Source: Solimicrobium sp040544425
Lineage (GTDB): Bacteria > Pseudomonadota > Gammaproteobacteria > Burkholderiales > Burkholderiaceae_D
NCBI GenBank assembly: GCA_040544425.1
Contig: JBEONO010000016.1
Location: 1 to 64,000 of the forward strand
Reading direction: 5' to 3'
Length of the DNA: 64,000 bases
Part shown: positions 1-8,536 of the stretch, in pieces
How the letters are laid out: every line of letters starts with the position of its first letter
How positions within the stretch are numbered: position 1 is the first letter of the stretch
Program-made: the position numbers and the translations under genes
Notes under the pieces: model-generated
What the model was told of the DNA's origin: nothing
Seen by the model: the letters and a program-made list of their open reading frames with translations, nothing else
The model's database searches: none

Positions 1-499
1 GCTGGATAGATAATGCGAAAAACACAAACAAACAGACTTCAATGAGATCGGATTAATTTAAAAAGTTACACGACAAGTAGTCTGACACAGGGGGACGGTT
101 GCGAGCGACAAATAGAGAAGCTGGAACTGCTCAGCGCCACCATTCTTTTAAAGATCGTACGCGTGACGCGGATCGCGCGTCTGTGCGCTGCCGCACACAA
201 TCGGGTGCCGTGCTTAATTGAATACGGCGATCATTGACCTGCAAGGGGCACTACGGCACCTTAGCGCGCTGCACTGCACCAGCAAACCACATACCCGAGA
301 CATGTCCGGCACAACGAGCCTGTTCCGATTCCGATTCCGAAGCGATTGCGATTGCGATCAGGTCGCAATGCTTGATCATCTCGGCTGTCAGCGTGTCACT
401 CGACCCCGAACTCGGACACGTTCGCGAGGTTTTTGCCGTCGACGTGAGATGGTCGGACGGAAGGTTCGACTATACTCATTCGCGTTAACCTGCGCGCAC
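1..499. other. Gene-poor left edge of the island
   Basis: I see no convincing gene here. A frame open through the start of the UDG-like gene reaches back to 218, but its first 94 residues are low complexity and rich in Arg, Ser and Cys, and the paralogue at 8.5-9.2 kb has no such extension. A short open stretch at about 100-240 on the plus strand has no recognisable product. The only notable structure is the hexanucleotide repeat at 323-358. Confidence 0.5.
323..358. repeat. Two adjacent hexanucleotide tandem repeats
   Basis: Three copies of TTCCGA (323-340) are followed at once by almost three copies of GCGATT (342-358). This simple-sequence tract lies upstream of the UDG-like gene and probably outside any coding sequence. 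Such tracts can change length by slippage; no function can be read from it. Confidence 0.7.
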
Positions 500-1180
500 A
501 TGAGCCCCCTGAGGGACGCGGTGCCAATCAAGTCACCACCGTCATTTGTGAAATCGCACTCAAACGAGATCGTCAAGACTTCGCCGGTCAAGCTCCACCG
601 GACGCTGGAGGGCCTGCTCACTGCCGTGCGCGCGTGCCGCACGTGCGACGCGCATCTTCCGCTCGGGCCGCGCCCGGTCGTGCAGGCCGGTGCGGCGGCG
701 CGAATTCTCGTCGTCGGACAAGCGCCCGGCGCAAAGGTGCATGTCAGCGGCGTACCGTGGGACGACCGGAGCGGTAAGCGCCTGCGCGATTGGATGGGCA
801 TCGATGCCGAGACTTTCTATAACAAGACGCGCATCGCGATCTTGCCGATGGGTTACTGCTACCCGGGGCGGGCTGCGAGCGGCGATCTGCCGCCACGGCG
901 CGAATGCGCTGAATTGTGGCTGGACCGCCTGCTTGCCAAGCTGCCGCGCATCGAGCTCACCTTGCTCGTCGGCCAATATGCGCAAACCCACTTCCTGCGC
1001 GATAAAGGTCATGTATCGGTGACGGCGACGATGCGAGGCTGGCGTGCGCACGCGCCCGGGATCATTCCGCTGCCGCATCCTTCGCCGCGCAACGTCGCCT
1101 GGTTCATGGCCAATCCCTGGTTCGATGATGAACTACTGCCTGTGTTGCGCCGTAGCGTTCGCCAACTCGTTGCCGACTGA
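500..1180 (+). CDS. Uracil-DNA glycosylase-like protein, copy 1
   Basis: Member of the uracil-DNA glycosylase superfamily, probably an iron-sulfur type. Motifs visible: a paired CRTC near the N-terminus, VVGQAPG (the GQAPG/GEAPG loop), MGYCYPG followed 15 residues later by RREC, and LPHPSPRN near the C-terminus (the HPS-type motif). The four cysteines match the spacing logic of 4Fe-4S family 4/5 glycosylases. The ATG at 500 is preferred because the upstream in-frame extension is low complexity. A paralogue of about 60% identity (by eye) lies at 8533-9159. A DUF488 gene follows on the same strand. The exact substrate is unknown; this GQAPG-HPS subgroup is often labelled only 'uracil-DNA glycosylase family'. 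Confidence 0.75.
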   Translation: MSPLRDAVPIKSPPSFVKSHSNEIVKTSPVKLHRTLEGLLTAVRACRTCDAHLPLGPRPVVQAGAAARILVVGQAPGAKVHVSGVPWDDRSGKRLRDWMGIDAETFYNKTRIAILPMGYCYPGRAASGDLPPRRECAELWLDRLLAKLPRIELTLLVGQYAQTHFLRDKGHVSVTATMRGWRAHAPGIIPLPHPSPRNVAWFMANPWFDDELLPVLRRSVRQLVAD

Positions 1181-1217
1181 ACCTCCGCGCCGTCGACGCG
1201 CTGCTCCGACCGCGGCG

Positions 1218-1793
1218 TTGTCGCGGGCCGTCGCTTCGCCTCAACGATCGTTGGACGACGATGAAAACCGCTGCAGCGTGCTGACCGTCGGCCACTCGAC
1301 CCGGCCCATCGGGGCGTTCATTGAGTTGCTCGTCGCCCACGGCGTCACGCAATTGGTCGATGTTCGCACCGTGCCGCGCTCGCGCCACAACCCACAGTTC
1401 AACAAGGATGCCTTGCCGGCGCCGCTGGCCGCCGCGAACATCGGGTACGCCCACGCAAGCGGCCTCGGCGGCTTTCGGCCGACGACACCGGACTCGCCCA
1501 ACGCCTCCTAGCGCAACCCGTCGTTTCGTGGTTATGCCGACTACATGCAGACGACCGATTTCGCCGCGAACCTCGCGAGTGTCATCGAGCTCGCCCGAAA
1601 TGACCGCGTCGCGCTGATGTGCGCCGAAGCGGTACCCTGGCGCGGCCACCGCTCGCTGATCGCCGACGCCTTGCTCGTGCACGGAATCGCCACATGCGAG
1701 ATCGTCAGTCCGAACCGCCTGCAGCCGCACAAGCTGACTCCGTTTGCCCGCGTCCAGGACGAGCGAATCACCTACCCGTTCGCCGAGCCGTAG
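1218..1793 (+). pseudogene. DUF488 family gene interrupted by TAG
   Basis: The reading frame encodes a DUF488-type protein: LTVGHSTRP at the N-terminus, DVRTVPRSRHNPQFN, then SFRGYADYMQT and LMCAEAVPWRGHRS, closely matching the intact copy at 9441-10007. An in-frame TAG at 1509-1511 falls exactly where the intact copy has Trp (SPNAGWHN against SPNAS-stop-RN), so one G-to-A change of TGG explains it. The frame continues undamaged to 1793. There is no ATG at the start; TTG (1218 or 1251) or GTG (1278) are the options. Either a recent pseudogene, a sequencing error, or a gene needing amber suppression; the first is most likely. DUF488 proteins are of unsettled function. Confidence 0.75.
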
Positions 1794-1906
1794 ATGGGGT
1801 CGCCGATGGCCGAACACGACGTACGCCAGCGATAGCCCGCGCTACATGGGTTCGACCGTTCAGGATCGCGTCTGCCGGGTCCGGAGAGCATCTCCTCGAA
1901 CACCCA

Positions 1907-3622
1907 TCAGATCGGCACCCGGTAACCGTAGAACTCGTGATCCTCGTTGTAGCCGCCCTCGCCCGCTCCCAGATCGGCATAGTCGTGCACGAGCTCGATG
2001 GCTGCGATCCACTTGACCATCTTGAAGCCGACCTCGTTCTCGCAGCGCAGGCGCAGCGGCGCGCCGTGCAGCACGCTGACAGGTGCGCCATTCATCTCGT
2101 AGGCGAGGATCGTCAGCGCGTGGCGCATGTTGGCCAGGCTGTGGGTGTCGTAGTAGCGGCCGCCGTCGCCACCGTCGGCGAGCGAGTAGAGCACAACATA
2201 GCGTGCCTCGGCCGTCGGCTTGACGAGGTCGAGGATGTCGCGCACTGGCACGCCGCCCCACTTGGCGACGCCCGACCAGCCCTGGATGCAGAAGTGCGTC
2301 GTGATCTGCTCCTGCTTTGGCATCGCCTTCAGCTCGGCGAGCGATAGCTCGACCGGGTTCTCGACCAGGCCGCCGACCCGCAGCCGGTAGCCGGCAAAGT
2401 CGGTTGCGACGAGCGCATCGAACTCGGCCGACTTCGGCATCGTGCCGTTGGGCCAGAAGTGAGGCGAGATGTCTTGCTCGGTGAGTTGGCTCTTCGCGTC
2501 CCACGACTGGGTCGCCGCACCGAACGGCCGGCTCATGAATTCACCGATTCTTTGCACCAGTCGCGCATGGCGCAAGGTGAACGGCGAGGTCCACCACCAA
2601 GCGACTGCCACCAGCAAAATGGCCGGGACGAAGATCGCAAAGCCACTCCAGGAGTTGTCGTGCACCCCCGCCCACATCATGTTGAGGTTGACGCGAGCGT
2701 CGGTAACGAAGACGAGCGTCACATGGGCCAGGATGAAGAGCAAGAACCACCAGAGCGCGATGAAATGGATCGAGCGGGCCTTTTGCCGGTTCAGCACCCG
2801 GCCGAACCAGCCGAGCCGGTTCGAGATCGCCGGGCTTTGCATCAAGCCGGTGATGATCGATGTAGGCGCGGCAATAAAGACGGTGATGAAGTAGGCAAGC
2901 TGCTGCATGCCGTTGTAGCGCGTCCAGCTCTCGTCGACAGGAAACGTGAGCGAGAGGTATTGCAGCGCCGTCGAGACGGCGTTCGGAAAGACGTCCCATG
3001 TCGTCGGGACGATGCGCAGCCACTGGCCGGTGGCGAACAGAAGAACGTAGTAGACGATGCCGTTGATCATCCAGAGTAGCGTCACCGAGAAGTGCCACCA
3101 GCGCGCCAAGCCGATCGAGTGGCGGATGCCAGGAATACCAAGCCAGGAAGGCAAGGTGACCGAGTCGTCCTTCGCCGTCCAGATCCGGCCGGTCGGCACT
3201 GCGGTCTGGAAGCGAAACCATTCGGTCCCGGGCGTGCAGTCGCGCTTCCAGTAGAGCCGCGGATGGTCGGCAAGAATCTGCACTCCGGCACGGATGATGA
3301 AGGCCATGAAAAACAGGTTGAGGAAATGCAGCAATCTCAACCAGCCTGGGAACCCGGTCGTGACCGGCAGCGCGGAGGTCGGAATGCCTGGGTAGCGCAT
3401 CAGGAATTCCTGCACAACCGGGACTTGTCGCAAGGCTTGAGATACGGCCACGCCGATCACGAGCAGCACGAAAATCAGCGGCAAAGCCCAGAGGACATTG
3501 ACCCAATGCCGGCCGAACCGAACCTTCGGCACGACGCCGGCCTGCGGCGGCAGCCAATGGTTCAAACGGACGCGGTCGTCGGCGGCGCTGAGCGCTCCCT
3601 CAAGAGGATCATGCGTGCTCAC
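1907..3622 (-). CDS. Cytochrome b-type membrane domain fused to molybdopterin oxidoreductase
   Basis: A 571-residue fusion. Residues about 40-350 form a multi-helix membrane domain with several His residues (for example RLLHF, WWHF, SIHF, ILAH) resembling a di-haem cytochrome b561/formate dehydrogenase gamma subunit. Residues about 380-571 are a sulfite-oxidase/YedY-type molybdopterin domain with the expected Mo-ligand Cys at 445 (HFCIQGWSG) and the GAPLRLRCENEVGFKMVKW block. It should pass electrons between a molybdenum centre and the quinone pool; the substrate is unknown. The start is GTG, overlapping the upstream quinoprotein-like gene by four bases (GTGA), so the two are translationally coupled. 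No Tat signal is seen, which is unusual if the Mo domain is periplasmic. Confidence 0.8.
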   Translation of the reverse strand: MSTHDPLEGALSAADDRVRLNHWLPPQAGVVPKVRFGRHWVNVLWALPLIFVLLVIGVAVSQALRQVPVVQEFLMRYPGIPTSALPVTTGFPGWLRLLHFLNLFFMAFIIRAGVQILADHPRLYWKRDCTPGTEWFRFQTAVPTGRIWTAKDDSVTLPSWLGIPGIRHSIGLARWWHFSVTLLWMINGIVYYVLLFATGQWLRIVPTTWDVFPNAVSTALQYLSLTFPVDESWTRYNGMQQLAYFITVFIAAPTSIITGLMQSPAISNRLGWFGRVLNRQKARSIHFIALWWFLLFILAHVTLVFVTDARVNLNMMWAGVHDNSWSGFAIFVPAILLVAVAWWWTSPFTLRHARLVQRIGEFMSRPFGAATQSWDAKSQLTEQDISPHFWPNGTMPKSAEFDALVATDFAGYRLRVGGLVENPVELSLAELKAMPKQEQITTHFCIQGWSGVAKWGGVPVRDILDLVKPTAEARYVVLYSLADGGDGGRYYDTHSLANMRHALTILAYEMNGAPVSVLHGAPLRLRCENEVGFKMVKWIAAIELVHDYADLGAGEGGYNEDHEFYGYRVPI

Positions 3623-5415
3623 TGACGAGCGCCCCCGAGCCCCAGAATGACGATTTTCCCGGTCACAACTTCAGTCGGCCAAAGAATGGAAGTGAAGCCT
3701 ACTGCGACCGCGACCTTCTGGTCGCCGTTCGCAGTGTAGGTGATGACTCCCCCGCCGATCGCGCCGCCAATTTTCTGCCCCCATAGCCGTTGGCCAGTGG
3801 CGGCATTCAGCGCATAAAAATTTCCGCCCATGTCGCCGAAGAAGACGAGCCCTCCAGCGGTGGGGGTCATGCCACTCAGGATCGGGTAATTCGACTTCAG
3901 CCGCCACTTCCACACGCCGGTGTCAGCGTCGACTGCGTAGACCCATCCCGCCCACTGCCCGAACGAGTCGGGTTTGCCATAGGTGTCATAAGGATTGTGC
4001 GTCGCCATTGCGGACCGTGGCTGGCCGGGGGTCACCTTCTGAATCTCTTCGTCCTTCTGCAGCGTCACCGTGGCGCACCAATCGACTTCTCCGATCAGGA
4101 TGAGATTGGTCGCCGGGTCGTAGGCGGGACCATTCCATTCCGCTCCGCCCACCGTGCCCGGGCAGAAATGGACGGGCTTCCCGACCGCAAAAGTTGCGTC
4201 CACGTTCTCGACGCGAGTAACCGGCGTGCGGTACAGCAGAGCATTGGTGGCCAGATCAAAGCCATAGAGGTGGCCATCTTTGGGTGCGACCGACAGCAGT
4301 CTCTTGCCACCTCGAGTACGTATCAAGGCAGGCGCGGTGGATACGTCCCAGTCGTGCCAGTCCTTGGGTACGAGCTTGAAATGGTTCTTATAGGCTCCGG
4401 ATTTGGCATCGAGGACGACGACCGAGCCGGAATACAGATTCCCGCCCTCGCGCGGACCGCTTGCGAAGTCGGGCGCGGGATTACCGCCAGGGATGTACAA
4501 CTCCCCAGTGGTCGGGTCTAGCGTGTAGGAGGTCCACGTAGCTCCACCGGTGATTGGAATGCCCGAGGCGTTTCGCCAAGTTGTCAGTTCGAGCGGCGTC
4601 GCGCCTTGCGGACCGCGGGTCAGGTCGCCCTCCGTCTTCGGGACCAGATAGAACTCCCAGACAATCTTGCCGGTCTTCGCCTCGAGCGCATACATGCGCC
4701 CTTTCACGCCCTTGTTGTCTCCGCCGGCATTGCCGATGAAGACCAGTCCGTTCCACGCGATCGGCGCGGCAGGTGTCGACTCGCCGAGCTTCGGGTTCGC
4801 GATGGTCGTTTCCCAGACCCGTTTGCCGGTCTTGAAGTCGTACGCCAGCACACGCCCGTCCTCGGTGCCGCGAAACAGCAGGCCGTCCAGGTAGGCGGCG
4901 CCGCGGTTGACCGCCAGGACGCTGGCCGGAATGTAATCCTCGTGCGTCCGCCAGTTCTCGCGGCAGGTCGCAGGATCCAGCGAGAAAATGTCGTGTTCCG
5001 TGGTTCCGATCATGGAACCATTGACAACGATCAAGCCGGGTTCGAAGGCGGTGTATTGCCGAGTATCATAGGTGCAGAGAACGTCTAGCCGGCCAATGTT
5101 GGCCGTGGTGAGCTGATTGAGCGGCGAGTTGCGTTCCGACGTGAGCGTTTTGTTGTAACTCGGCCAGTCATCGGCGCTTACCGCCGGCAGGGACGCCGCT
5201 GTCGACGCATTCATCTGGACCTCTGCACTCGTCGACGCCGCCGCCTCTTCTGTAGTCGTTGTGCCAGTCGGAGCGTTCAACGTCCGCACGAAATTGATCG
5301 CCATGCCGGCCAGCGGCACTGCTTTGTCCCAATACGCGTAGATCACGCCGGCTGCGCTCGCGCTGACGATGAGCAGGACGCCAGCAGCAAGGATGATCTT
5401 GTTCTTGAGTTCCAC
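3619..5415 (-). CDS. Quinoprotein-like (PQQ-type) beta-propeller dehydrogenase, atypical
   Basis: 598 residues: one N-terminal membrane anchor (about 7-29), a Thr/Ala/Glu-rich linker, then an eight-bladed propeller with repeated W-motif blades (LDPATCRENW, YDFKTGKRVWE, LEAKTGKIVWE, LDAKSGAYK) like methanol/alcohol quinoproteins. Two hallmarks look missing. Where quinohaemoproteins have the vicinal Cys-Cys before DVVNRG this one has S165-V166 before LAVNRG, and the catalytic Asp in RPGDN aligns with G325 in REGGN. The Ca-ligand-like GESTPAAP segment is kept. GTG start with a good AAGGAG five bases upstream. It is the first gene of a two-gene operon with the molybdopterin fusion. It could be a divergent dehydrogenase or a non-catalytic propeller scaffold. 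Confidence 0.75.
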   Translation of the reverse strand: MELKNKIILAAGVLLIVSASAAGVIYAYWDKAVPLAGMAINFVRTLNAPTGTTTTEEAAASTSAEVQMNASTAASLPAVSADDWPSYNKTLTSERNSPLNQLTTANIGRLDVLCTYDTRQYTAFEPGLIVVNGSMIGTTEHDIFSLDPATCRENWRTHEDYIPASVLAVNRGAAYLDGLLFRGTEDGRVLAYDFKTGKRVWETTIANPKLGESTPAAPIAWNGLVFIGNAGGDNKGVKGRMYALEAKTGKIVWEFYLVPKTEGDLTRGPQGATPLELTTWRNASGIPITGGATWTSYTLDPTTGELYIPGGNPAPDFASGPREGGNLYSGSVVVLDAKSGAYKNHFKLVPKDWHDWDVSTAPALIRTRGGKRLLSVAPKDGHLYGFDLATNALLYRTPVTRVENVDATFAVGKPVHFCPGTVGGAEWNGPAYDPATNLILIGEVDWCATVTLQKDEEIQKVTPGQPRSAMATHNPYDTYGKPDSFGQWAGWVYAVDADTGVWKWRLKSNYPILSGMTPTAGGLVFFGDMGGNFYALNAATGQRLWGQKIGGAIGGGVITYTANGDQKVAVAVGFTSILWPTEVVTGKIVILGLGGARQ

Positions 5416-5974
5416 AGGTTCTCCTTCGCGTCTCAGAGACTACCTGGCCGGGCCAGGAGCATCCGTCAGGCTATGCCTCCGACCATCACTGTGCACCCGC
5501 AGGGCCCGCGCCGTCTGTTAGGTAACGCACTATTGATCTTTCGCTAAATCATGACCGCTGACGATGTATTGCGTTGTACAGCGACCAAGGTCGCTACGCG
5601 TCACCGTCAGTCGGTTTGTCTGCACGTGCCACCCGCGCCGCAGAGCACCTAGCAACTGCCCTCACACGTCCGAACTCGCTACGACATCGAATGTCGCAGA
5701 TCCTTTCGCGCAAAGGCACCCGCTCTGCTCGAACCGTCGAACCATTAAACGATCAGCGCTGAACGTAAATATTCATCGCTGTACTCCCCTCTTAGCCGAC
5801 TTTCGCCGGAGCAGGTTTGCTCATACTCACGGCGCCCCCAAACTTGTGATGCTTAAAACGGTGCCGTTTCGGTGCCGCTTCGAACCGTAACGATCGGCCG
5901 ATCCTGATTCGCGTGTACCGCGCTGACGGCCCATCGAAATGGACTGAATCGAGAAATCACAAAAGGGGTAGCGC
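5416..5974. other. Noncoding gap with small palindromes
   Basis: No gene is supported. It contains a perfect 7-bp inverted repeat with one-base loop (CCTGGCC/GGCCAGG, 5443-5457), placed just upstream of the quinoprotein gene where an operator could sit, and another (AGCGACC/GGTCGCT, 5580-5595). The right end carries the ribosome-binding site (AAAAGGGG) of the TraG-like remnant. Confidence 0.5.
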
Positions 5975-6060
5975 ATGGTGCCGACCGGCGTGCTGATTGG
6001 CCAGATCACGATGATTTTCGCCACCACATTGCTGGGGCTATGGAGCGCCACCCAGTGGAC
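5975..6060 (+). pseudogene. 5' remnant of TraG/VirD4-like coupling protein
   Basis: ATG at 5975, preceded by AGGGG, opens a frame reading MVPTGVLIGQITMIF then a hydrophobic stretch ending LWSATQWT. This resembles the first transmembrane helix and the ATQWT motif at the start of TraG/VirD4 proteins from IncP-like integrative elements. Homology stops at about 6060, where an IS3-family end begins, so only about 28 codons remain. The identification rests on a short stretch and memory of the family; moderate confidence. It would mark a lost conjugation module. Confidence 0.45.
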
Positions 6061-6270
6061 TAAGCTTTCCTCGATATTTCGTCTGCCATCAGATGATTTT
6101 TATGCTGCCAGCTTTTCCTGATTTTGATCACCCCTCCAGCGATGGAGATACTGGATCGGTGATTGATAGCCGAGCGTTGAGTGCTGGCGGATTCGGTTAT
6201 AAAAGACTGCGATATATTCAAAGCTCGCGGCCCTCATTTCAGCATGGGTAGCGTAGTGCATGCCGTGGGT
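6061..6270 (-). mobile_element. IS3-family transposase fragment (OrfB C-terminus)
   Basis: On the minus strand the frame reads YATHAEMRAASFEYIAVFYN followed by RIRQHSTLGYQSPIQYLHRW, the conserved C-terminus of IS3-family OrfB (rve domain; the E of the DDE triad would lie just upstream and is missing). The fragment ends with a stop at 6100 and one IS end near 6060, where it interrupts the TraG-like frame. The other side, about 6270, abuts the DUF3330 gene without a recognisable IS end, so the rest was deleted. Confidence 0.75.
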
Positions 6271-6653
6271 GTAGTCACCGTAGTTGCGACATGTTGACTT
6301 GATTTGCTCGCAACAGCGCAAGAAAAATTGATCGCTATTGGATCGCTGGCAGGGAACGATTCCGTCAACGCTTCATCAAGGGCTGCGTCCAAATGTTTTA
6401 ATTTCAGTTCGTTGGCCGTGTCATTCCCGCTCGTGTCAGTCAGCGTTAGATTTAAAGTCGGTGCATCAGCCTTCGAAGACGGGAGTTCGGGTATCTCTGC
6501 CTGTGCTGCCCACTTCGCATAACATTGCAACCCGCAGAAGTAGGCTACATAATCAACGGCCTCGGCGACCTTTGCTTCGGACAGCGGCACCTCTTTCCCG
6601 CATTGTGCGCATGAGGTAATTTCCAATGGGAATCTTTTTTCGGGCTGTGACAT
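6234..6653 (-). CDS. DUF3330-type zinc-ribbon-like small protein
   Basis: Start chosen at 6653 (MSQPEKRFPLEITSCAQCGK). It has a CAQCGK / FCGLQCYAKW four-cysteine pattern typical of DUF3330, probably a metal-binding knuckle, then an acidic linker and the motif ALTESFPASDP seen at the end of many small stress proteins. The C-terminal tail after about AINFS is read through the edge of the IS3 fragment, so the natural stop has probably been lost and about 25 residues are foreign. It is the last gene of the leftward block, 71 bp after fdxA. Confidence 0.6.
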   Translation of the reverse strand: MSQPEKRFPLEITSCAQCGKEVPLSEAKVAEAVDYVAYFCGLQCYAKWAAQAEIPELPSSKADAPTLNLTLTDTSGNDTANELKLKHLDAALDEALTESFPASDPIAINFSCAVASKSSQHVATTVTTPTACTTLPMLK

Positions 6654-6724
6654 AATGTTTCTCCGATAGCGATGAAGCCATAGCGTCCTTACGTATGGGC
6701 TGGTTGCAAGCAATGAACAATCCG

Positions 6725-7048
6725 TTAGCGCATCAACAGGTAGTATTTATCCTTGATCTTGGCCCACTCGTCCGCATCGGGCGGAGCAGCCTTCCTCTTA
6801 ATGATCGGTTTCCAGCTGCGTGCCAGTTCGAGGTTGAGCGCAATAAAACGCGTCTGATCTTGTGGGACGTCATCTTCTGCAAAAATCGCGTCAACCGGGC
6901 ATTCCACAACGCACAACATGCAATTGATGCAATCATCCGGTTCGATTGCCAGGAAATTCGTCCCCTCGTGGAATGCATCAGTCGGGCAAACGTCTACGCA
7001 ATGCGTGTATTTGCACTTGATGCAGCTTTCGGTCACGACGAATGTCAT
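6725..7048 (-). CDS. fdxA: 7Fe (3Fe-4S/4Fe-4S) ferredoxin FdxA
   Basis: 107-residue seven-iron ferredoxin. The N-terminus MTFVVTESCIKCKYTHCVDV carries the cysteines of the 3Fe-4S site (C-x7-C spacing, no middle Cys), followed by CINCMLCVVECP for the 4Fe-4S cluster; length and C-terminal helix fit FdxA. It is 52 bp downstream of sdhB on the same strand, so it may supply or receive electrons for the redox proteins of this block. fdxA is not normally part of an sdh operon. Confidence 0.9.
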   Translation of the reverse strand: MTFVVTESCIKCKYTHCVDVCPTDAFHEGTNFLAIEPDDCINCMLCVVECPVDAIFAEDDVPQDQTRFIALNLELARSWKPIIKRKAAPPDADEWAKIKDKYYLLMR

Positions 7049-7100
7049 GCAATTTCTTTCACTGTCACCCAGAGGTGGCCACGAATTGCAGTTGCGTTCG

Positions 7101-7796
7101 TCATAGCGAGTTCTTGACCATCATCAACCGGATTTGTTCAATCGCGCGCGATGGCGCGAGACCCTTGGGACACACTTCAGTGCAGTTCATGATTGTGCGG
7201 CAGCGAAATAGCCGATAAACATCGTTCAAGTCGTCGAGACGTTCCTGCGTGGCGCGATCACGACTGTCGACGATGAAGCGTTCGGCCTGCAACAAGCCCG
7301 CTGGCCCGACGAATTTATCCGGGTTCCACCATGATGATGGACATTGACTGGTACAGCATCCGCACAAGATGCACTCATACAGGCCGTCGAGCTTATCGCG
7401 TTCCTGCGGCGACTGCAGGCGCTCTTTTTCCGGAGGAGGTTCATCGTTGATTAGATAAGGCTTGATGGAGTGATATTGTTTGAAGAACTGGGTCATGTCC
7501 ACCACCAGGTCGCGGATCACCGGAAAGCTCGGCAAGGGGCGTAACACCACGGGCTCCTTGAGATCCCATACCCGGGTGACGCATGCTAGTCCGTTGCGAC
7601 CATTGATATTGATTGCGTCAGAACCGCAGACTCCTTCACGACATGATTTTCTGATGGTCAGCGAATCATCTTGCATCTTGATGCGCAGAATAACGTCCAG
7701 CAACATCCGGTCGGTTGCTTCCAACTCAATTTCATAGTCCTGCATGTACGGCTTTTTATCTTGTTCCGGATTGAAGCGAAAAATTGAAAATTTCAT
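7101..7796 (-). CDS. sdhB: Succinate dehydrogenase iron-sulfur subunit SdhB
   Basis: 231 residues. Cluster motifs are complete: SCREGVCGSDA for the 2Fe-2S centre, CILCGCCTSQCPS and CRTIMNCTEVCPKGL for the 4Fe-4S and 3Fe-4S centres. Start set at 7796 (MKFSIF) because GGGAGG lies just upstream; a further ATG four codons earlier would overlap that site. In complex II, SdhB links flavoprotein SdhA to the membrane anchor, but the sdhA gene that normally precedes sdhB is absent: only 36 bp separate it from sdhD. Confidence 0.92.
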   Translation of the reverse strand: MKFSIFRFNPEQDKKPYMQDYEIELEATDRMLLDVILRIKMQDDSLTIRKSCREGVCGSDAININGRNGLACVTRVWDLKEPVVLRPLPSFPVIRDLVVDMTQFFKQYHSIKPYLINDEPPPEKERLQSPQERDKLDGLYECILCGCCTSQCPSSWWNPDKFVGPAGLLQAERFIVDSRDRATQERLDDLNDVYRLFRCRTIMNCTEVCPKGLAPSRAIEQIRLMMVKNSL

Positions 7797-7832
7797 TTTG
7801 CCTCCCAATTCCTTATGTATTTGAAATGCAGG

Positions 7833-8171
7833 TCAGCCGTTCGCCTGCCACAAGATGCGAATCACCCATGCGCCAAGTCCGATCAGGCCGAGCGCCAGCA
7901 ACGCCAGAGTTCCAACGCGAACGGCAAGCGGTTTGACGTAGTCGAGAATGACATCGCGCAGGCCGACCCACATGTGCGCCAACAAAGCAGCGCAGAAAAC
8001 GAACGCGGCGATGCTGATCACTGGGCTCACGATCCAGGCATGCCAAGCTAGATACGATGAAGGCCGGTCAAACAGAAAATGTGCTAGCAGAAACACGAGG
8101 AACATCAGCATGTAGACTGCGGTCACGCGCTGCACCAGCCACGCGCGCAGGCCGGAAACGGCCCGTCTCAA
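7833..8171 (-). CDS. sdhD: Succinate dehydrogenase membrane anchor SdhD
   Basis: 112 residues, three transmembrane helices: RAWLVQRVTAVYMLMFLVFL, then HAWIVSPVISIAAFVFCAAL and a last C-terminal helix. LLAHMWVGLRDVILDY is the haem/quinone-side motif. No ATG fits; a TTG at 8171 overlaps the sdhC stop (TTGA) and has AGGAG seven bases upstream, so coupled translation from TTG is the best reading. It sits between sdhC and sdhB. Confidence 0.85.
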   Translation of the reverse strand: MRRAVSGLRAWLVQRVTAVYMLMFLVFLLAHFLFDRPSSYLAWHAWIVSPVISIAAFVFCAALLAHMWVGLRDVILDYVKPLAVRVGTLALLALGLIGLGAWVIRILWQANG

Positions 8172-8536
8172 AACAATGCTCCTGCAGCCAGCAGCGCCAC
8201 GGCGATCCCGCCAAGGTTCACGCTCCACGCGCTACGCCGCGCGGCTGGCAAGCGCGAACCGATGTCAATGTCGCTCAACAGATGTCGCACGCCAGCCAAT
8301 AGATGGTGTGCCAGCGCCCAGATGAAGGCGAGCGCAACAACCTTGAGAGCCGCATGCCCGAACAGCTCGGTTACCCAAGCATAGGTTTGCGGGCCTTGCA
8401 GCGACAGATCGAGCAGATAGACGCAGAACGGGATGCCGATCGCCAGGAAAATGCCGGCGATCCGATGGGTGATCGATGTCACGGCGCCAACCGGCATTTG
8501 AATCTGGGTCAAGTTGAAGAATACGGCTCTTCTCAT
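8168..8536 (-). CDS. sdhC: Succinate dehydrogenase cytochrome b556 subunit SdhC
   Basis: 122 residues with three membrane helices. The N-terminal FNLTQIQMPVGAVTSITHRI carries the conserved Ser and His-Arg of the quinone site, and LAHHLLAGVRHLLSD contains the haem-ligand His region. Its ATG overlaps the stop of the UDG-like gene by four bases (ATGA), an unusual partner: sdhC is normally first in its operon. The N-terminus (MRRAVF) is shorter than usual. Confidence 0.88.
   Translation of the reverse strand: MRRAVFFNLTQIQMPVGAVTSITHRIAGIFLAIGIPFCVYLLDLSLQGPQTYAWVTELFGHAALKVVALAFIWALAHHLLAGVRHLLSDIDIGSRLPAARRSAWSVNLGGIAVALLAAGALF

Noticed and set aside
100..240. Short plus-strand coding remnant beginning near QIEKLELLS
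   Set aside because: No start codon, RBS or recognisable family; could be random.
218..499. Long N-terminal extension of the first UDG-like protein from an upstream start
   Set aside because: Low-complexity, includes hexanucleotide repeats, and absent from the paralogue.
1509..1511. TAG read as pyrrolysine or selenocysteine-like recoding
   Set aside because: The site aligns with an ordinary Trp in the paralogue and no recoding element is seen; simple mutation is enough.
7797..7832. A hidden sdhA between sdhD and sdhB
   Set aside because: Only 36 bp separate the genes; no flavoprotein motif occurs in any frame of the nearby island.
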